A stretch of DNA of 64,000 bases from NCBI RefSeq assembly GCF_003254625.1, contig NZ_QJRJ01000082.1, positions 62,001-126,000 of the forward strand. The letters run 5' to 3'. The notes beneath the pieces were generated by a model. The model saw only the letters and a list, made by a program, of their open reading frames with translations. It was not told the DNA's origin and searched no databases. Made by a program: the position numbers and the translations under genes. Positions within the stretch are counted from its first letter, which is position 1; each line of letters starts with the position of its first letter. This stretch comes from Flavobacterium ginsenosidimutans. GTDB lineage: Bacteria; Bacteroidota; Bacteroidia; Flavobacteriales; Flavobacteriaceae. Positions 24,213 to 34,209 of the stretch are shown here, piece by piece.

Positions 24213-25634
24213 TTACAACTGTTTCGCCAATCTCCCCAATGTCTGAATAGCAGTTCTCAACTCATTAGACCAAGGCAATCCAAAACTCAATCGCATACAG
24301 TTTGAAAATTGATTTTGAAATGAGAAAATCCTCCCTGGCGCAATACTAATATTATGTTTGAGTGCTAAATGATAAAAAGCCGCTGTATCAATTTTTTTAT
24401 CCAATTCTACCCAAAGGAAAAATCCACCTTGAGGCTGGCTCACTTTTGTTCCTGCAGGAAAAGATTCCAAAACGGTATTGATGTAATTAGTACAATTTCG
24501 ATTCAAAATCTGACGAATTTTTCTAAGATGGTTTTCATAACGGCCATTTTTCAAGAAATCTCCAACCACTTCATGTGTAATAGTGGTATTGGAAATGGTG
24601 TGATATAATTTCGTTCTCAAAACTTCTTTCTTAAATTTTCCTGGCGAAACCCAACCTACACGATAACCAGGTGCCAAAGTTTTAGAAACAGAACTGCAGC
24701 ATAAAACAATTCCGCTTTCGTCATAGGTTTTGCAATTAGTTGGTCGGCTTGTGCCAAAGTACAAATCGCCGTGAATATCGTCTTCAATTAACGGAACATT
24801 ATAGAAATCCATTAATCTCACAATCTCTTTTTTATGCTCGTTCGGCAGCATACTTCCAGACGGATTACTAAAATTGCTCATCAAAACGCAAGCTTTTACC
24901 TTATTTGTAGCAAGTGTTTTTTTGACCGCTTCCAATTCAATTCCTGTTGTCATATTGGTAGGAAGTTCCATTACATACAAACCTAATGATCTGGCCAATT
25001 GCAGAATTCCAAAGTAAACCGGACTTTCCGTAATAATAGTATCTCCCGGCTTTGTCAGCGTTAACAAACAATCTGAAATTGCCGAAATACAGCCTGGAGT
25101 TGTTATAATATCATCTTCAGTAAGAGAACCGCCCCAAGTAAAAGACCAGCGTGCAATTTCTTTTCTTAAATTACTATTTCCTTCAATTTCCTCATAACTC
25201 GTTCCGCTGTTGGGTAATTGGCGCATTGCCTGAACCATTCCTTTATTGAGTTTTGCAATTGGAAGCAATTCATTGGACGGGAAACCAAGCGAAAGCATTG
25301 TAATATCTTTTTTTCGCATATCGCCATAAACCAAATCTACTAAATCCTCGCGTTCAATATTTTCTAGAGTTAAAAGCGGTTTACTTGCCGACGGTTCTGG
25401 AATAACTCGTGCAGAAATATTACTCACATAATAACCAGATTGCGGTCGCGCTTCAATTAGTGAACGGCTTTCAATTTCATAATAAGCTTTACTTACGGTG
25501 CTCATGCTGTAACCCGTTTCGGCGCAGACTTCTCTTATAGAAGGCAATTTATCGCCAACATTTAAAACGCCCGATTTAATCTGTTTCTCGATTAGGTCAG
25601 CAAATTGAAGATATAAGTAATTTGAATTTTTCAT
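24213..25634 (-). CDS. MocR-type regulator (GntR winged helix fused to aminotransferase fold)
   Basis: 473 residues. N-terminal GntR winged helix (about 1-75: LYLQFADLIEKQIKSGVL, LPSIREVCAETGYSMSTVSKAYYEIESRSLIEARPQSGYYV) followed by a fold-type I aminotransferase domain (about 100-473) with the PLP lysine K318 (SSVSKTLAPGYRVGW), SNFSNPSG and the EDDIHGDLYF Asp. MocR proteins use PLP or an aldehyde adduct as effector and commonly control a divergent gene, here the EamA exporter at 25704. Repeated AAAACTGT motifs lie in the shared spacer. The target metabolite is not known. Confidence 0.9.
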   Translation of the reverse strand: MKNSNYLYLQFADLIEKQIKSGVLNVGDKLPSIREVCAETGYSMSTVSKAYYEIESRSLIEARPQSGYYVSNISARVIPEPSASKPLLTLENIEREDLVDLVYGDMRKKDITMLSLGFPSNELLPIAKLNKGMVQAMRQLPNSGTSYEEIEGNSNLRKEIARWSFTWGGSLTEDDIITTPGCISAISDCLLTLTKPGDTIITESPVYFGILQLARSLGLYVMELPTNMTTGIELEAVKKTLATNKVKACVLMSNFSNPSGSMLPNEHKKEIVRLMDFYNVPLIEDDIHGDLYFGTSRPTNCKTYDESGIVLCCSSVSKTLAPGYRVGWVSPGKFKKEVLRTKLYHTISNTTITHEVVGDFLKNGRYENHLRKIRQILNRNCTNYINTVLESFPAGTKVSQPQGGFFLWVELDKKIDTAAFYHLALKHNISIAPGRIFSFQNQFSNCMRLSFGLPWSNELRTAIQTLGRLAKQL

Positions 25635-25641
25635 AAAAAAT

Positions 25642-25690
25642 AAAACTGTTATGCTGCAATTTACAAAAACTGTATCTGTATTGCTGTTTT
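25642..25690. promoter_or_regulatory. Candidate MocR operator region between divergent genes
   Basis: Direct repeat AAAACTGT at 25642-25649 and 25666-25673, 24 bp apart, then an inverted related motif TTGCTGTTTT at 25681-25690. Two direct repeats plus an inverted one is the layout described for several MocR binding regions. Assignment is inferred from position. Confidence 0.45.
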
Positions 25691-25703
25691 ATTTTTAAGA
25701 AAT

Positions 25704-26657
25704 TTGCCTCATCAAAAGAAAACAATTCAAAAAAGCAATTTTGTGAAAACAACAAAGTATTATATCGCGGCGATTTCAGCCTTTATTACATGGGGACTTT
25801 TCAGTTTGGTTTTAAAGCCAATTCATGAATATCCGTCATTGGATATTTTGTTTTTTCGTGTTTTCAGCTGTGGTATTTTAATGCTTTTGATTGCTTTTTT
25901 ATTCAAAAGAAAACAAATAAAAGAAACCATTGAAATTTTCAAAGCTTTACCAAAATCAGAAAAAAGAAAATCAATTCTGCTGAATATTGGCGGAAGCGCA
26001 TTTTTGATGGCAAATTGGTTTACTTTTATTTATGTAGTGAATCACGTTAGCGTAAAAGCAGCTTCTTTGGCATACTTGGTTTGCCCAATTTTAACGACTT
26101 TGTTGGCTTATTTTATACTGAAAGAAAAACTGCTAAAAACACAATGGCTTTCTGTCGGACTAAGTATTTCGGGCTGTATGTTGCTTTCATACAGCGATAT
26201 AAAGGATATGTTTTTTAGTGTCATAATTGGTTTAACTTATGCTGCTTATTTAGTGAGTCAGCGTGCCAATAAAGGTTTTGACAAGTTTATTGTTCTGACT
26301 TTTCATATCACATTGGCTGCATTGTGTTTATTGCCATTTTATCCAAGTTATGGAGGACCAGTTCCAACGGAATTTAAATTCTATTTCTGTATTGAAACAA
26401 TTGCAATCTTATTTACAATTGTACCGCTTTTCCTGAATTTGTACGCACTTTCCGGAATCAATTCTTCAACAGTTGGAATGTTATTAAACATCAATCCGAT
26501 GATTGCGTTTGGGTTGGCAGCCTTTGTTTTTAAAGAAAATATTTCACCTTTACAAATAACAGCATACGGAATTATTTTTGCCGCAGTGTTAGTTTTTAAT
26601 TCACATCATATTTTTGCGATGAAGCAAAAAATGACCTCAATATCCAAAGGTTCTTAA
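25704..26657 (+). CDS. EamA-family (RarD-like) transporter
   Basis: 317 residues, ten hydrophobic membrane segments in two EamA halves, cytoplasmic membrane. The pattern YYIAAISAFITWGLFSLVLKPIHEYPSLDILFFRVFSCGIL is close to the RarD branch; the second half has GLTYAAYLVSQRANKG and LNLYALSGINSSTVGMLLNINPMIAFGLAAFVFKE. Likely exporter of a small metabolite, controlled by the divergent MocR gene. The start is uncertain: the frame begins with TTG at 25704 and the next candidate is GTG at 25743; there is no ATG before the first membrane segment. Confidence 0.85.
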   Translation: MPHQKKTIQKSNFVKTTKYYIAAISAFITWGLFSLVLKPIHEYPSLDILFFRVFSCGILMLLIAFLFKRKQIKETIEIFKALPKSEKRKSILLNIGGSAFLMANWFTFIYVVNHVSVKAASLAYLVCPILTTLLAYFILKEKLLKTQWLSVGLSISGCMLLSYSDIKDMFFSVIIGLTYAAYLVSQRANKGFDKFIVLTFHITLAALCLLPFYPSYGGPVPTEFKFYFCIETIAILFTIVPLFLNLYALSGINSSTVGMLLNINPMIAFGLAAFVFKENISPLQITAYGIIFAAVLVFNSHHIFAMKQKMTSISKGS

Positions 26658-26722
26658 TTCTTAGTTTTCATATTTTTTATTGGTTTAAAATCGAAAATTA
26701 CCAGAATCTTAACAGGATGTTT

Positions 26723-26757
26723 AAACAGGAATGACTATTTTTCATTCCTGTTTTTTT
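26723..26757 (+). terminator. Terminator after the EamA gene
   Basis: Stem AAACAGGAATGA / TCATTCCTGTTT with a T7 tail. Confidence 0.85.
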
Positions 26758-26780
26758 ATGCGATAATGCGAAAAAAGGAT

Positions 26781-26841
26781 AGCCACGAATTCACGAATTT
26801 TTTGAATTTAATTTTTTTAAATAATTCGTGAATTCGTGGCT
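26781..26841. repeat. Inverted repeat AGCCACGAATTCACGAAT
   Basis: Arms of about 19 bp at both ends (AGCCACGAATTCACGAATT ... AATTCGTGAATTCGTGGCT), 7- to 9-bp internal CGAATTCA units, around an AT centre. It ends 33 bases before the acyl-CoA oxidase ATG. A GTG inside the right arm (26836) opens the same frame but is not a likely start. Confidence 0.7.
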
Positions 26842-26874
26842 ATAAAAAATCTAATACAAACCGAACCTATTGAT

Positions 26875-29139
26875 ATGAAAAATACCAAACTTCAAGCCTT
26901 TACTCCGTTATTTTATTTAGTGTGGTCAGATGATTTATTGACACAAAAAGAATTTGCTACTTTAAAAGATTTTATAAATTCCTTAAATGTTTTATCTGAA
27001 GAAGAAAAAGAGTATTTGCTTTCTAAAGTAGATATTTCAAATCCGCCTTCGCGAAATGAACTCACACAATGGAAATTGGATATTGAAAAAAGTATTCAGG
27101 ATAAATCTTCGATCAAGTCGATTTTTGATATTGCAAAAGCACTTTCAGACCAAGATTTAGATTTAACGCTAATTGAACCTGATTTTAAAAAACTAGAAAA
27201 TGATTTAGGAATTTTGGGAGAAGAAGCACTTCAGAACTTCAAAACCAAAGCAGGTTCTTTTACGGCAGATTCTCATACCAATGCTAGTTTTGATATTCAA
27301 AAAATTACTCAAATTTTAGATGGAAAAGAAGCAGCAATAATCAAAAGAGTAAAATCGGTGATTTCAAGACCTGAATTTGCTTATGAAACTTCTACCGATA
27401 TTAACGTTTTTAGACAAACAGTTTACAAATGGTGCAAAATTCTAGCCGATGAAAACCTTGGAAGTATGGCATACCCAAAGGAATACGGAGGAGGAGGGAA
27501 TGTAGAAGATTATTTTGCCATTATGGAAACGTTGAGTTATCATGATTTGAGCTTGGTAATTAAATTTGGTGTTCAGTTTGGACTTTGGGGAATGAGCGTT
27601 CAATCGTTAGGAACAGAAAAACATTATGCTAAATATTTAAAAGATATTGGTTCGCTGAAACTTCCAGGTTGTTTTGCCATGACTGAAACACATCACGGAT
27701 CGAATGTAAAAGGTCTAGAAACTACAGCGACTTACAATCATAACAATCAAACTTTTACGATTCATACGCCAAATAAAAATGCTCAAAAAGAGTATATCGG
27801 AAATGCTGCTGTTCATGGACAAATGGCAACTGTTTTTGCTAAATTAATCATTGACGATCATGATTATGGCGTAAATGCTTTTGTGGTTCCGTTACGTGAT
27901 CCAAATGGAAATGTGTTAAACGGAGTAACAATTGGAGATTGCGGTCATAAAATGGGATTAAACGGAGTTGATAACGGAACAATTAGTTTTGACAACGTCG
28001 TAATTCCAAAAGAAAATATGTTGGATCGTTTTGCTTCTGTAAATGATAAAGGCGAATTCGAAAGTCCGATTCCAAGTGATAACAGACGATTTTTCACCAT
28101 GTTAGGCACTTTGGTTGGAGGAAGAATCGGAATTCCGCGTTCGGCTTTGGCGGCAGCAAAATCTGGATTAACAATTGCCATTCGCTACAGCGATCAAAGA
28201 AGACAATTTGGACCAGAAGGCGGATCTGAAGTTCCTATTTTAAACTATAGAATGCATCAACGCAGATTGTTACCACATTTGGCTAAAACGTATGCCGTTC
28301 ATTTTGCTCTTCAATACTTAACGAGTAGATTTTTAAATAGAACCGAAACCGAAATGCAGGAAATTGAAGCTTTGGCGGCGGGAATGAAATCGTATTCAAC
28401 TTGGAGCACAAGAGATATTTTGCAAGAATGCAGAGAAGCGTGCGGCGGAAAAGGTTATTTATCTGAAAACCGAATCGATGCATTGAAAAATGATACAGAA
28501 ATCTATACGACTTTTGAAGGAGATAATACAGTTTTGATGCAATTAGTGGCTAAAAACCGTTTAGCAGAATTCAGAAAATCATTTGGAGAAATGGGTTCGC
28601 TGGGTATTATTAATTATGTTTATGAAAATGCCAAAACAGCGATTGCAGAAAAGAATCCAATTGCAACGAGAAGGACAGATGACGAACATTTATTAGACGG
28701 GGAATTTCATCTTCAGGCATTTGTTCACAGAGAAAAAACAATTTTGGCTTCTGCAGCGCGACGTATCAAGAAATTAATCGATGGCGGATTAGAACCTTAT
28801 GATGCTTTTAATGTGGTTCAGCACCAAATGATTGATGTGGCGCAAGCGTATTTAGAAAGAATAGTTTTAGAGCAATTTCAACTTGCAATAAAAGCGGTTG
28901 AAGATGAATCATCAAAAGCAATTTTGACGAAATTGAATCAATTGTATGCACTTTCTCAAATCGAAAAAAATAAAGCTTGGTATTTAGAAGATGGTTATAT
29001 GGAAGCGGTTAAAACCAAAGCAGTTCGTAAAATCGTAAATCAGCTTTGTTGGGATATTCGCCCAGATGCTGTGGCTCTTGTAAATGCTTTTGATATTCCA
29101 GAAAGCTGTTTATCTGCACCAATTGCGGCGCACATTTAG
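26875..29139 (+). CDS. Acyl-CoA oxidase/dehydrogenase-like flavoenzyme, 754 residues
   Basis: Longer than bacterial acyl-CoA dehydrogenases (about 380) and in the size range of acyl-CoA oxidases. It has a helical N-terminal extension (1-150), then KWCKILADENLGSMAYPKEYGGGG, CFAMTETHHGSNVKGLETTATY (FAD/substrate loop), the middle beta domain, IAIRYSDQRRQFG, and the catalytic Glu E548 in YTTFEGDNTVLMQ, located as in acyl-CoA oxidases; an ACOX-type C-terminal domain follows. It would oxidise acyl-CoA in fatty-acid breakdown, passing electrons to oxygen or a carrier. The start at 26875 is the first ATG and lies outside the upstream inverted repeat. Confidence 0.88.
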   Translation: MKNTKLQAFTPLFYLVWSDDLLTQKEFATLKDFINSLNVLSEEEKEYLLSKVDISNPPSRNELTQWKLDIEKSIQDKSSIKSIFDIAKALSDQDLDLTLIEPDFKKLENDLGILGEEALQNFKTKAGSFTADSHTNASFDIQKITQILDGKEAAIIKRVKSVISRPEFAYETSTDINVFRQTVYKWCKILADENLGSMAYPKEYGGGGNVEDYFAIMETLSYHDLSLVIKFGVQFGLWGMSVQSLGTEKHYAKYLKDIGSLKLPGCFAMTETHHGSNVKGLETTATYNHNNQTFTIHTPNKNAQKEYIGNAAVHGQMATVFAKLIIDDHDYGVNAFVVPLRDPNGNVLNGVTIGDCGHKMGLNGVDNGTISFDNVVIPKENMLDRFASVNDKGEFESPIPSDNRRFFTMLGTLVGGRIGIPRSALAAAKSGLTIAIRYSDQRRQFGPEGGSEVPILNYRMHQRRLLPHLAKTYAVHFALQYLTSRFLNRTETEMQEIEALAAGMKSYSTWSTRDILQECREACGGKGYLSENRIDALKNDTEIYTTFEGDNTVLMQLVAKNRLAEFRKSFGEMGSLGIINYVYENAKTAIAEKNPIATRRTDDEHLLDGEFHLQAFVHREKTILASAARRIKKLIDGGLEPYDAFNVVQHQMIDVAQAYLERIVLEQFQLAIKAVEDESSKAILTKLNQLYALSQIEKNKAWYLEDGYMEAVKTKAVRKIVNQLCWDIRPDAVALVNAFDIPESCLSAPIAAHI

Positions 29140-29319
29140 CTTTGAAAACATATTCGTAAATAAATGATTTCGAGTTTGATAAAATCAAAACGGAATCATT
29201 TTATTTATACATAAAGCTCTTTGTGATTGTATTATTTATATCAATAATAGAAGAATCATCATTTTTTTAGTACATTTTAACCATAGTTAAATAATTCGTT
29301 TTTTATATTTTCGCTTTGT

Positions 29320-29327
29320 TATATTTG
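29320..29327 (+). promoter_or_regulatory. -7 box for the DUF6377 gene
   Basis: TATATTTG, an exact TAnnTTTG match, 23 bases before the TTG start at 29351, which supports that start. Confidence 0.5.
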
Positions 29328-29350
29328 TAATTCCTTTATATTAAATCGAC

Positions 29351-30997
29351 TTGAAAAAATATTGCCTATTTCTGTTTCTTATCATAGTACACTTTCCAGT
29401 TTTTGCATCGGAAGGTACAGATGTTATTCTAAAAAAATTAAATGAGGCGATTAAAAATAAGCAGCATTACGTAAAGATTAAAGAAGAGCGAATTCAAAAC
29501 TTCAAGAAGATAAAATCGGAGAATCTTACAAAAGAGCAGGAGTACAATTACAATAAAACCTTATATCTCGAATATCAAAAACTAAATTCAGATTCGGCTA
29601 TTCAATATGTAAAAAAGAATCTCAAAATTGCCGAAGAACTTCAGAATAAAGAGCTTTTTAATTTAGCGCAATTACAATTGGTAACACTTTATTCTTCGTC
29701 AGGAAAATACCGTGAATCTGAAGCTCTTTTAAAAAGCATTGATAAAAAAAGTTTAGCCACTTCATTACTCCCAAACTATTATATTTCGTATCGTGAGTTT
29801 TTTGAACATTATGCGGCTAATAGTTATAGTCCAGAATACAGAAAACAAATTGGTAAATACCGAGATTCATTATTAAGTATTTTAAATCCGAATACGTTAG
29901 ATTTTAAAATTAATAGAATTCAGCAAGATATTTTTATTGATAAGAAGTATAATGATCCCAAAAATCAATTATTAGCTTTATTAAATAAAACGAATGAAGA
30001 AAGTCCGCAATATGCGATGATTACTTATTTGCTTGGGAAAATTGCAGAAGTTACTCATGATTTAGAATCCAGAAAAAAGTATTACGCACTTTCTGCCACT
30101 TCGGATATTAAAAATGCCAATAAAGACAATGCTTCATTGCAAGAATTGGCTTTGGTTTTTTACGAAATTGGAGATGTAGATATGGCGTATAAATTGACAC
30201 AATCGGCAATTGAAGATGCTTTGTATTGTAATGTTCAATTTAGAACTTTATTAATGTCAGAAGTATATTCGATCATTAATACGGTTTATCAAGAACGCGA
30301 AGCACAGCGAAAAAGCGAATTACAGATTTATTTGCTTTGTATTAGTTTGCTTTCTCTGTTTTTGCTTGTTGCAATAATATACGTTTACAAGCAAATGAAA
30401 AAAGTGTCGAGAATTCGAACAGAACTTTATGAAACCAGTCAGAAATTAGCAGAATTAAACAAAGATATTACCGAAACAAATAGTCAACTTCAGGAAAGTA
30501 ATTTGCAATTGTCTGAATCTAATTTAGTTAAAGAAGAATATATTGCCCATTTCTTCAATCTTTGTTCAACTTATATCAATAAGCTGGAAAATTACCGTAT
30601 TATCTTAAACAAAAAAGCTACGGCAAAGCAATTCGACGAAATTTATAAAATATTAAAGTCAACTACTTTGGTTGATAATGAGTTAGAAGAATTATACAAG
30701 AATTTCGATATTATTTTTCTGAATTTATATCCAACATTCGTTAAAGATTTTAATGCTTTATTAATTCCAGAAGAACAGATTGTTTTAAAGCAAAACGAAT
30801 TGCTAAATACTGAACTTCGAATTTTCGCTTTAATCAGACTAGGAATTACTGACAGTGTTAAAATAGCAGCATTTTTACGTTATTCTTTAAGCACAATTTA
30901 CAACTATCGTACAAGAGCGCGAAATAAGGCTGCAGTTTCGCGAAATGATTTCGAAGAAATGGTCATGAAAATTGGTTCAATGGCTTTGAAAGTATAA
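29351..30997 (+). CDS. DUF6377 regulator: periplasmic TPRs, one membrane span, cytosolic HTH
   Basis: 548 residues. Signal-like start (KYCLFLFLIIVHFPVFAS), helical TPR-type periplasmic region (about 25-315), membrane span LLCISLLSLFLLVAIIYVYKQM (about 327-347), coiled coil (LAELNKDITETNSQLQESNLQL), then a cytosolic domain ending LNTELRIFALIRLGITDSVKIAAFLRYSLSTIYNYRTRAR, a LuxR-like HTH. This order is that of DUF6377 proteins, regulators found next to glycan-use genes in Bacteroidetes. The start codon is TTG (29351); the frame has no early ATG. Directly upstream of a GH3 beta-glucosidase, its probable target. No histidine kinase domain is seen. Confidence 0.87.
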   Translation: MKKYCLFLFLIIVHFPVFASEGTDVILKKLNEAIKNKQHYVKIKEERIQNFKKIKSENLTKEQEYNYNKTLYLEYQKLNSDSAIQYVKKNLKIAEELQNKELFNLAQLQLVTLYSSSGKYRESEALLKSIDKKSLATSLLPNYYISYREFFEHYAANSYSPEYRKQIGKYRDSLLSILNPNTLDFKINRIQQDIFIDKKYNDPKNQLLALLNKTNEESPQYAMITYLLGKIAEVTHDLESRKKYYALSATSDIKNANKDNASLQELALVFYEIGDVDMAYKLTQSAIEDALYCNVQFRTLLMSEVYSIINTVYQEREAQRKSELQIYLLCISLLSLFLLVAIIYVYKQMKKVSRIRTELYETSQKLAELNKDITETNSQLQESNLQLSESNLVKEEYIAHFFNLCSTYINKLENYRIILNKKATAKQFDEIYKILKSTTLVDNELEELYKNFDIIFLNLYPTFVKDFNALLIPEEQIVLKQNELLNTELRIFALIRLGITDSVKIAAFLRYSLSTIYNYRTRARNKAAVSRNDFEEMVMKIGSMALKV

Positions 30998-31202
30998 ATA
31001 TTTATTTTAAATCTACTACTTTTTTCAAGGTTTTAAAAGTGTTAAACAATTGTAAATCAATATTTTAATTTTTTAATTCACTACTTTTTTTGGTTTAAAA
31101 ATGTAACTTGTACTATAACGTTTTAGTTTTACAATATGATAAAAAAGTGTTTTCTTAGGAAGACATTCCCACTTATAAACTAATGCTTTAATAATTACTG
31201 TT

Positions 31203-33419
31203 ATGTTGAAAAACGTTAAAACAATTGTTGTTTTACTTTTACTAAGTTCTTTTGGGGTGAATGCCCAGAACAAAGTTCCAGTTTATCTAGACGATAAAAA
31301 ACCTATTGAAGAGCGTGTAGAAGATGCGCTTAAGCGAATGACTACCGAGGAGAAAATTGCCATAATTCATGCGCAGTCTAAATTTAGTTCTCCAGGTGTA
31401 AAACGACTTGGAATTCCAGAAAACTGGATGACTGATGGACCACACGGAATTCGTACAGAGGTAAAATGGGACGAATGGGATCAAGCAGGATGGACAAATG
31501 ATTCTTGTATTGCTTTCCCTGCACTTACTGCACTTTCATCAACTTGGAACAAAGAATTGGCTTCTTTATATGGTAAATCTATTGGAGAAGAAGCACGTTA
31601 CCGCAACAAAAACGTATTATTAGGACCTGGTGTAAACATTTACAGAAGCCCATTAAACGGTCGTAACTTCGAATATATGGGAGAAGACCCGTTTTTAGCT
31701 GCTAAAATGGTTGTTCCTTATATTAAAGGAGTTCAGTCAAATGGAGTTGCTGCTTGCGTTAAACACTTCGCTTTAAATAATCAAGAAACAAATCGTAACT
31801 CAGTTAACGTAATCGTTGACGATCGTGCGTTATACGAAATTTATCTTCCTGCTTTTAAAGCTGCAGTTCAAGAAGGTGATGTTTGGTCGATTATGGGATC
31901 TTACAACAAATATAAAGGACAGCAATGCTGCCACAACGAATATTTATTAAACGATATTCTTCGTGGAGAATGGGGTTTCAAAGGAGTTGTAGTTTCAGAT
32001 TGGGGTGGAGTTAACGACACTAAACAAGCAATCCACAATGGTTTGGATATGGAATTTGGTTCTTGGACAAATGGCCTTTCTTGGGGAACAAGTAATGCTT
32101 ATGACAATTATTATTTAGCAAAACCATATTCTGAAATGATCAGAAAAGGAGAAATTGGAACAAAAGAATTAGACGAAAAAGTACGTCGTGTTCTACGTTT
32201 GTCTTTCTTGACTACAATGGATAGAAATCGTCCTTTTGGATCTTTCGGAACTGAAGAACACGCTTTAGCGGGTCGTAAAATTGCTGAAGAAGGAATTGTT
32301 TTATTGCAAAACAACAATAATATTCTTCCAATTAATCTTTCTAAAACTAAAAAGATTGCTGTAATTGGAGAAAACGCTATCAAAATGATGACAGTTGGTG
32401 GAGGAAGTTCTTCGCTTAAAGCAAGATACGAAATTACGCCACTTGAAGGTTTAAAGAAAAGAATCGGAAATCAAGCTGAAATTGTATACGCAAGAGGTTA
32501 CGTAGGAGATCCTACAAGTAACTATAACGGAGTTATCGCTAAAGTAAGTTTAGAAGAAAAACGTCCTCAACCTGAACTAACTGCTGAGGCTTTAAAAGTT
32601 GCTAAAGATGCAGATATCGTTCTTTTCATTGGAGGTTTAAATAAAAGTGAAAATCAAGATGACGAAGGTCACGATCGTAAACAATTAGAATTGCCTTATG
32701 GCCAAGATAAATTAATCAGTGAATTAGCGAAAGTAAACAAAAACATTGTTTTCGTAAATATTTCTGGAAATGCTGTTGCAATGCCTTGGATTAAAGAAGT
32801 TCCAGGAGTTGTTCAAGGATGGTTTTTAGGAACTGAAGCCGGAAATGCTTTAGCTAATGTTTTAGTTGGAGATGTGAATCCTTCTGGAAAATTATCTTTC
32901 ACTTTCCCAGTAAAATTGTCTGATAACGGAGCTCACGCTTTAGGTGAATTCCCAGGTGGAGATGAAGTAAAATACAACGAAGGAATTTTTGTTGGATACC
33001 GTTGGGTTGACAAAAACAAAATCAAACCATTGTTCCCTTTTGGACATGGTTTAAGCTACACGACTTTTGCTTACGGAAAAGTAACTGCTGATAAAAAACA
33101 AATTAACACTGGAGATAAAATCACATTTTCAGTTAATGTAAAAAATACAGGAAGCAGAGAAGGATCTGAAGTGGTGCAATTGTACATTACCGATGTGAAA
33201 TCTTCTTTAGTTCGTCCGATCAAAGAATTAAAAGGTTTTGAGAAAGTGGCTCTGAAAGCAGGAGAAGAAAAAACAGTAACGTTTACAATTGATAAAACGG
33301 CTTTAAGTTTCTTCGACGATAAAAAACATGACTGGGTTGCTGAACCTGGTGATTTTGAAGCGATTATTGGCGCTTCATCTACAGATATAAAATCTAAAGT
33401 GAACTTCTCACTTAAATAA
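31203..33419 (+). CDS. GH3 beta-glucosidase-type glycosidase, 738 residues
   Basis: Signal peptide MLKNVKTIVVLLLLSSFGVNAQ, so exported to the periplasm. GH3 N-terminal TIM barrel (about 35-330) with LGPGVNIYRSPLNGRNFEYMGEDPFL, KHFALNNQET and the catalytic nucleophile D266 in VVVSDWGGVND; alpha/beta sandwich (about 375-590) with IGGLNKSENQDDEGHDRKQLELP holding the likely acid/base Glu; and a fibronectin III-like C-terminal domain (about 640-735, VNVKNTGSREGSEVVQLY). No PA14 insert. Cuts non-reducing beta-glucose (or similar) units. Follows the DUF6377 regulator and precedes a DUF1349 protein; no SusC/SusD pair is nearby. Confidence 0.94.
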   Translation: MLKNVKTIVVLLLLSSFGVNAQNKVPVYLDDKKPIEERVEDALKRMTTEEKIAIIHAQSKFSSPGVKRLGIPENWMTDGPHGIRTEVKWDEWDQAGWTNDSCIAFPALTALSSTWNKELASLYGKSIGEEARYRNKNVLLGPGVNIYRSPLNGRNFEYMGEDPFLAAKMVVPYIKGVQSNGVAACVKHFALNNQETNRNSVNVIVDDRALYEIYLPAFKAAVQEGDVWSIMGSYNKYKGQQCCHNEYLLNDILRGEWGFKGVVVSDWGGVNDTKQAIHNGLDMEFGSWTNGLSWGTSNAYDNYYLAKPYSEMIRKGEIGTKELDEKVRRVLRLSFLTTMDRNRPFGSFGTEEHALAGRKIAEEGIVLLQNNNNILPINLSKTKKIAVIGENAIKMMTVGGGSSSLKARYEITPLEGLKKRIGNQAEIVYARGYVGDPTSNYNGVIAKVSLEEKRPQPELTAEALKVAKDADIVLFIGGLNKSENQDDEGHDRKQLELPYGQDKLISELAKVNKNIVFVNISGNAVAMPWIKEVPGVVQGWFLGTEAGNALANVLVGDVNPSGKLSFTFPVKLSDNGAHALGEFPGGDEVKYNEGIFVGYRWVDKNKIKPLFPFGHGLSYTTFAYGKVTADKKQINTGDKITFSVNVKNTGSREGSEVVQLYITDVKSSLVRPIKELKGFEKVALKAGEEKTVTFTIDKTALSFFDDKKHDWVAEPGDFEAIIGASSTDIKSKVNFSLK

Positions 33420-33452
33420 GTTTTTTTATTTCTAAAAATTGGTTGGTTTGTA

Positions 33453-33487
33453 AAGCTGCAAGTGTCAAAATTTGCAGCTTTGCTTTT
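33453..33487 (+). terminator. Probable terminator after the GH3 gene
   Basis: Stem AAGCTGCAA / TTGCAGCTT with a 10-base loop, then TGCTTTTG; a weak T-run. Confidence 0.5.
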
Positions 33488-33559
33488 GTCTTAAAAAGTT
33501 AGAGGTTAAAAGTAAAACGTTAGAAGTTTTACCTTTTGAAAAATTAAGAATCAAATAAA

Positions 33560-34207
33560 ATGAAACGAATATTATTTTTTACAATTGGACTTGTTTTGTG
33601 CCAAAATATTTCAGCACAGACACTGAATAAAATGCAATGGTTTAATGAACCTGAAAAATGGGAAATTAAAAACAATGCTTTAATTATGAATGTAACCGCG
33701 AATAGCGATTATTGGAGAATTTCGCATTACGGATTTACGGTTGATGACGCGCCTTTTTATTATGCTAATTATGGTGGTGAATTTGAGGCAAAAGTTAAAT
33801 TGACCGGAAATTACATTGCTCGTTTTGACCAAATGGGATTAATGATTCGTATTGACGAAAAAAACTATATCAAAACAGGTGTAGAGTTTGTAGATGGAAA
33901 ATTCAATGTTAGTACAGTTGTCACACACGATAAAAGCGATTGGAGTGTAACGACTCTAGATAAAGTACCGCCTTTTATTTGGATTAAAGCCGTTAGAAGA
34001 TTAGATGCCGTTGAGATATTCTATTCTTTTGACGACAAAAACTACATCATGACCAGAAATGCGCCTTTACAAGACAACACGCCAGTTATGGTTGGTTTAA
34101 TGGCCGCTTCTCCAGACGGAAAAGGTTTTGAAGCGAAATTCGAAAACTTTTCTGTAAAACATTCACCAGATCAAAGAAGAGCAGAATGGCTTAAAAACCA
34201 TCAATAA
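33560..34207 (+). CDS. DUF1349 family exported protein, 215 residues
   Basis: Signal peptide MKRILFFTIGLVLCQNISAQ, then a concanavalin-like jelly roll of the DUF1349 family: MQWFNEPEKWEIKNNALIMNV, DYWRISHYGFTVDDAPFYY, EFEAKVKLTGNYIARFDQMGLMIRIDEKNYIKTGVEF and a last strand region VMVGLMAASPDGKGFEAKFENF. DUF1349 proteins are predicted glycan-binding or regulatory lectin-like domains; the role here is probably with the neighbouring beta-glucosidase. It ends before a perfect 24-bp inverted repeat in front of the acyltransferase gene. Confidence 0.88.
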   Translation: MKRILFFTIGLVLCQNISAQTLNKMQWFNEPEKWEIKNNALIMNVTANSDYWRISHYGFTVDDAPFYYANYGGEFEAKVKLTGNYIARFDQMGLMIRIDEKNYIKTGVEFVDGKFNVSTVVTHDKSDWSVTTLDKVPPFIWIKAVRRLDAVEIFYSFDDKNYIMTRNAPLQDNTPVMVGLMAASPDGKGFEAKFENFSVKHSPDQRRAEWLKNHQ

Positions 34208-34209
34208 TA

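Noticed and set aside
26836..26874. GTG start for the acyl-CoA oxidase-like gene
   Set aside because: It lies in the right arm of the upstream inverted repeat; ATG at 26875 is normal for the protein.
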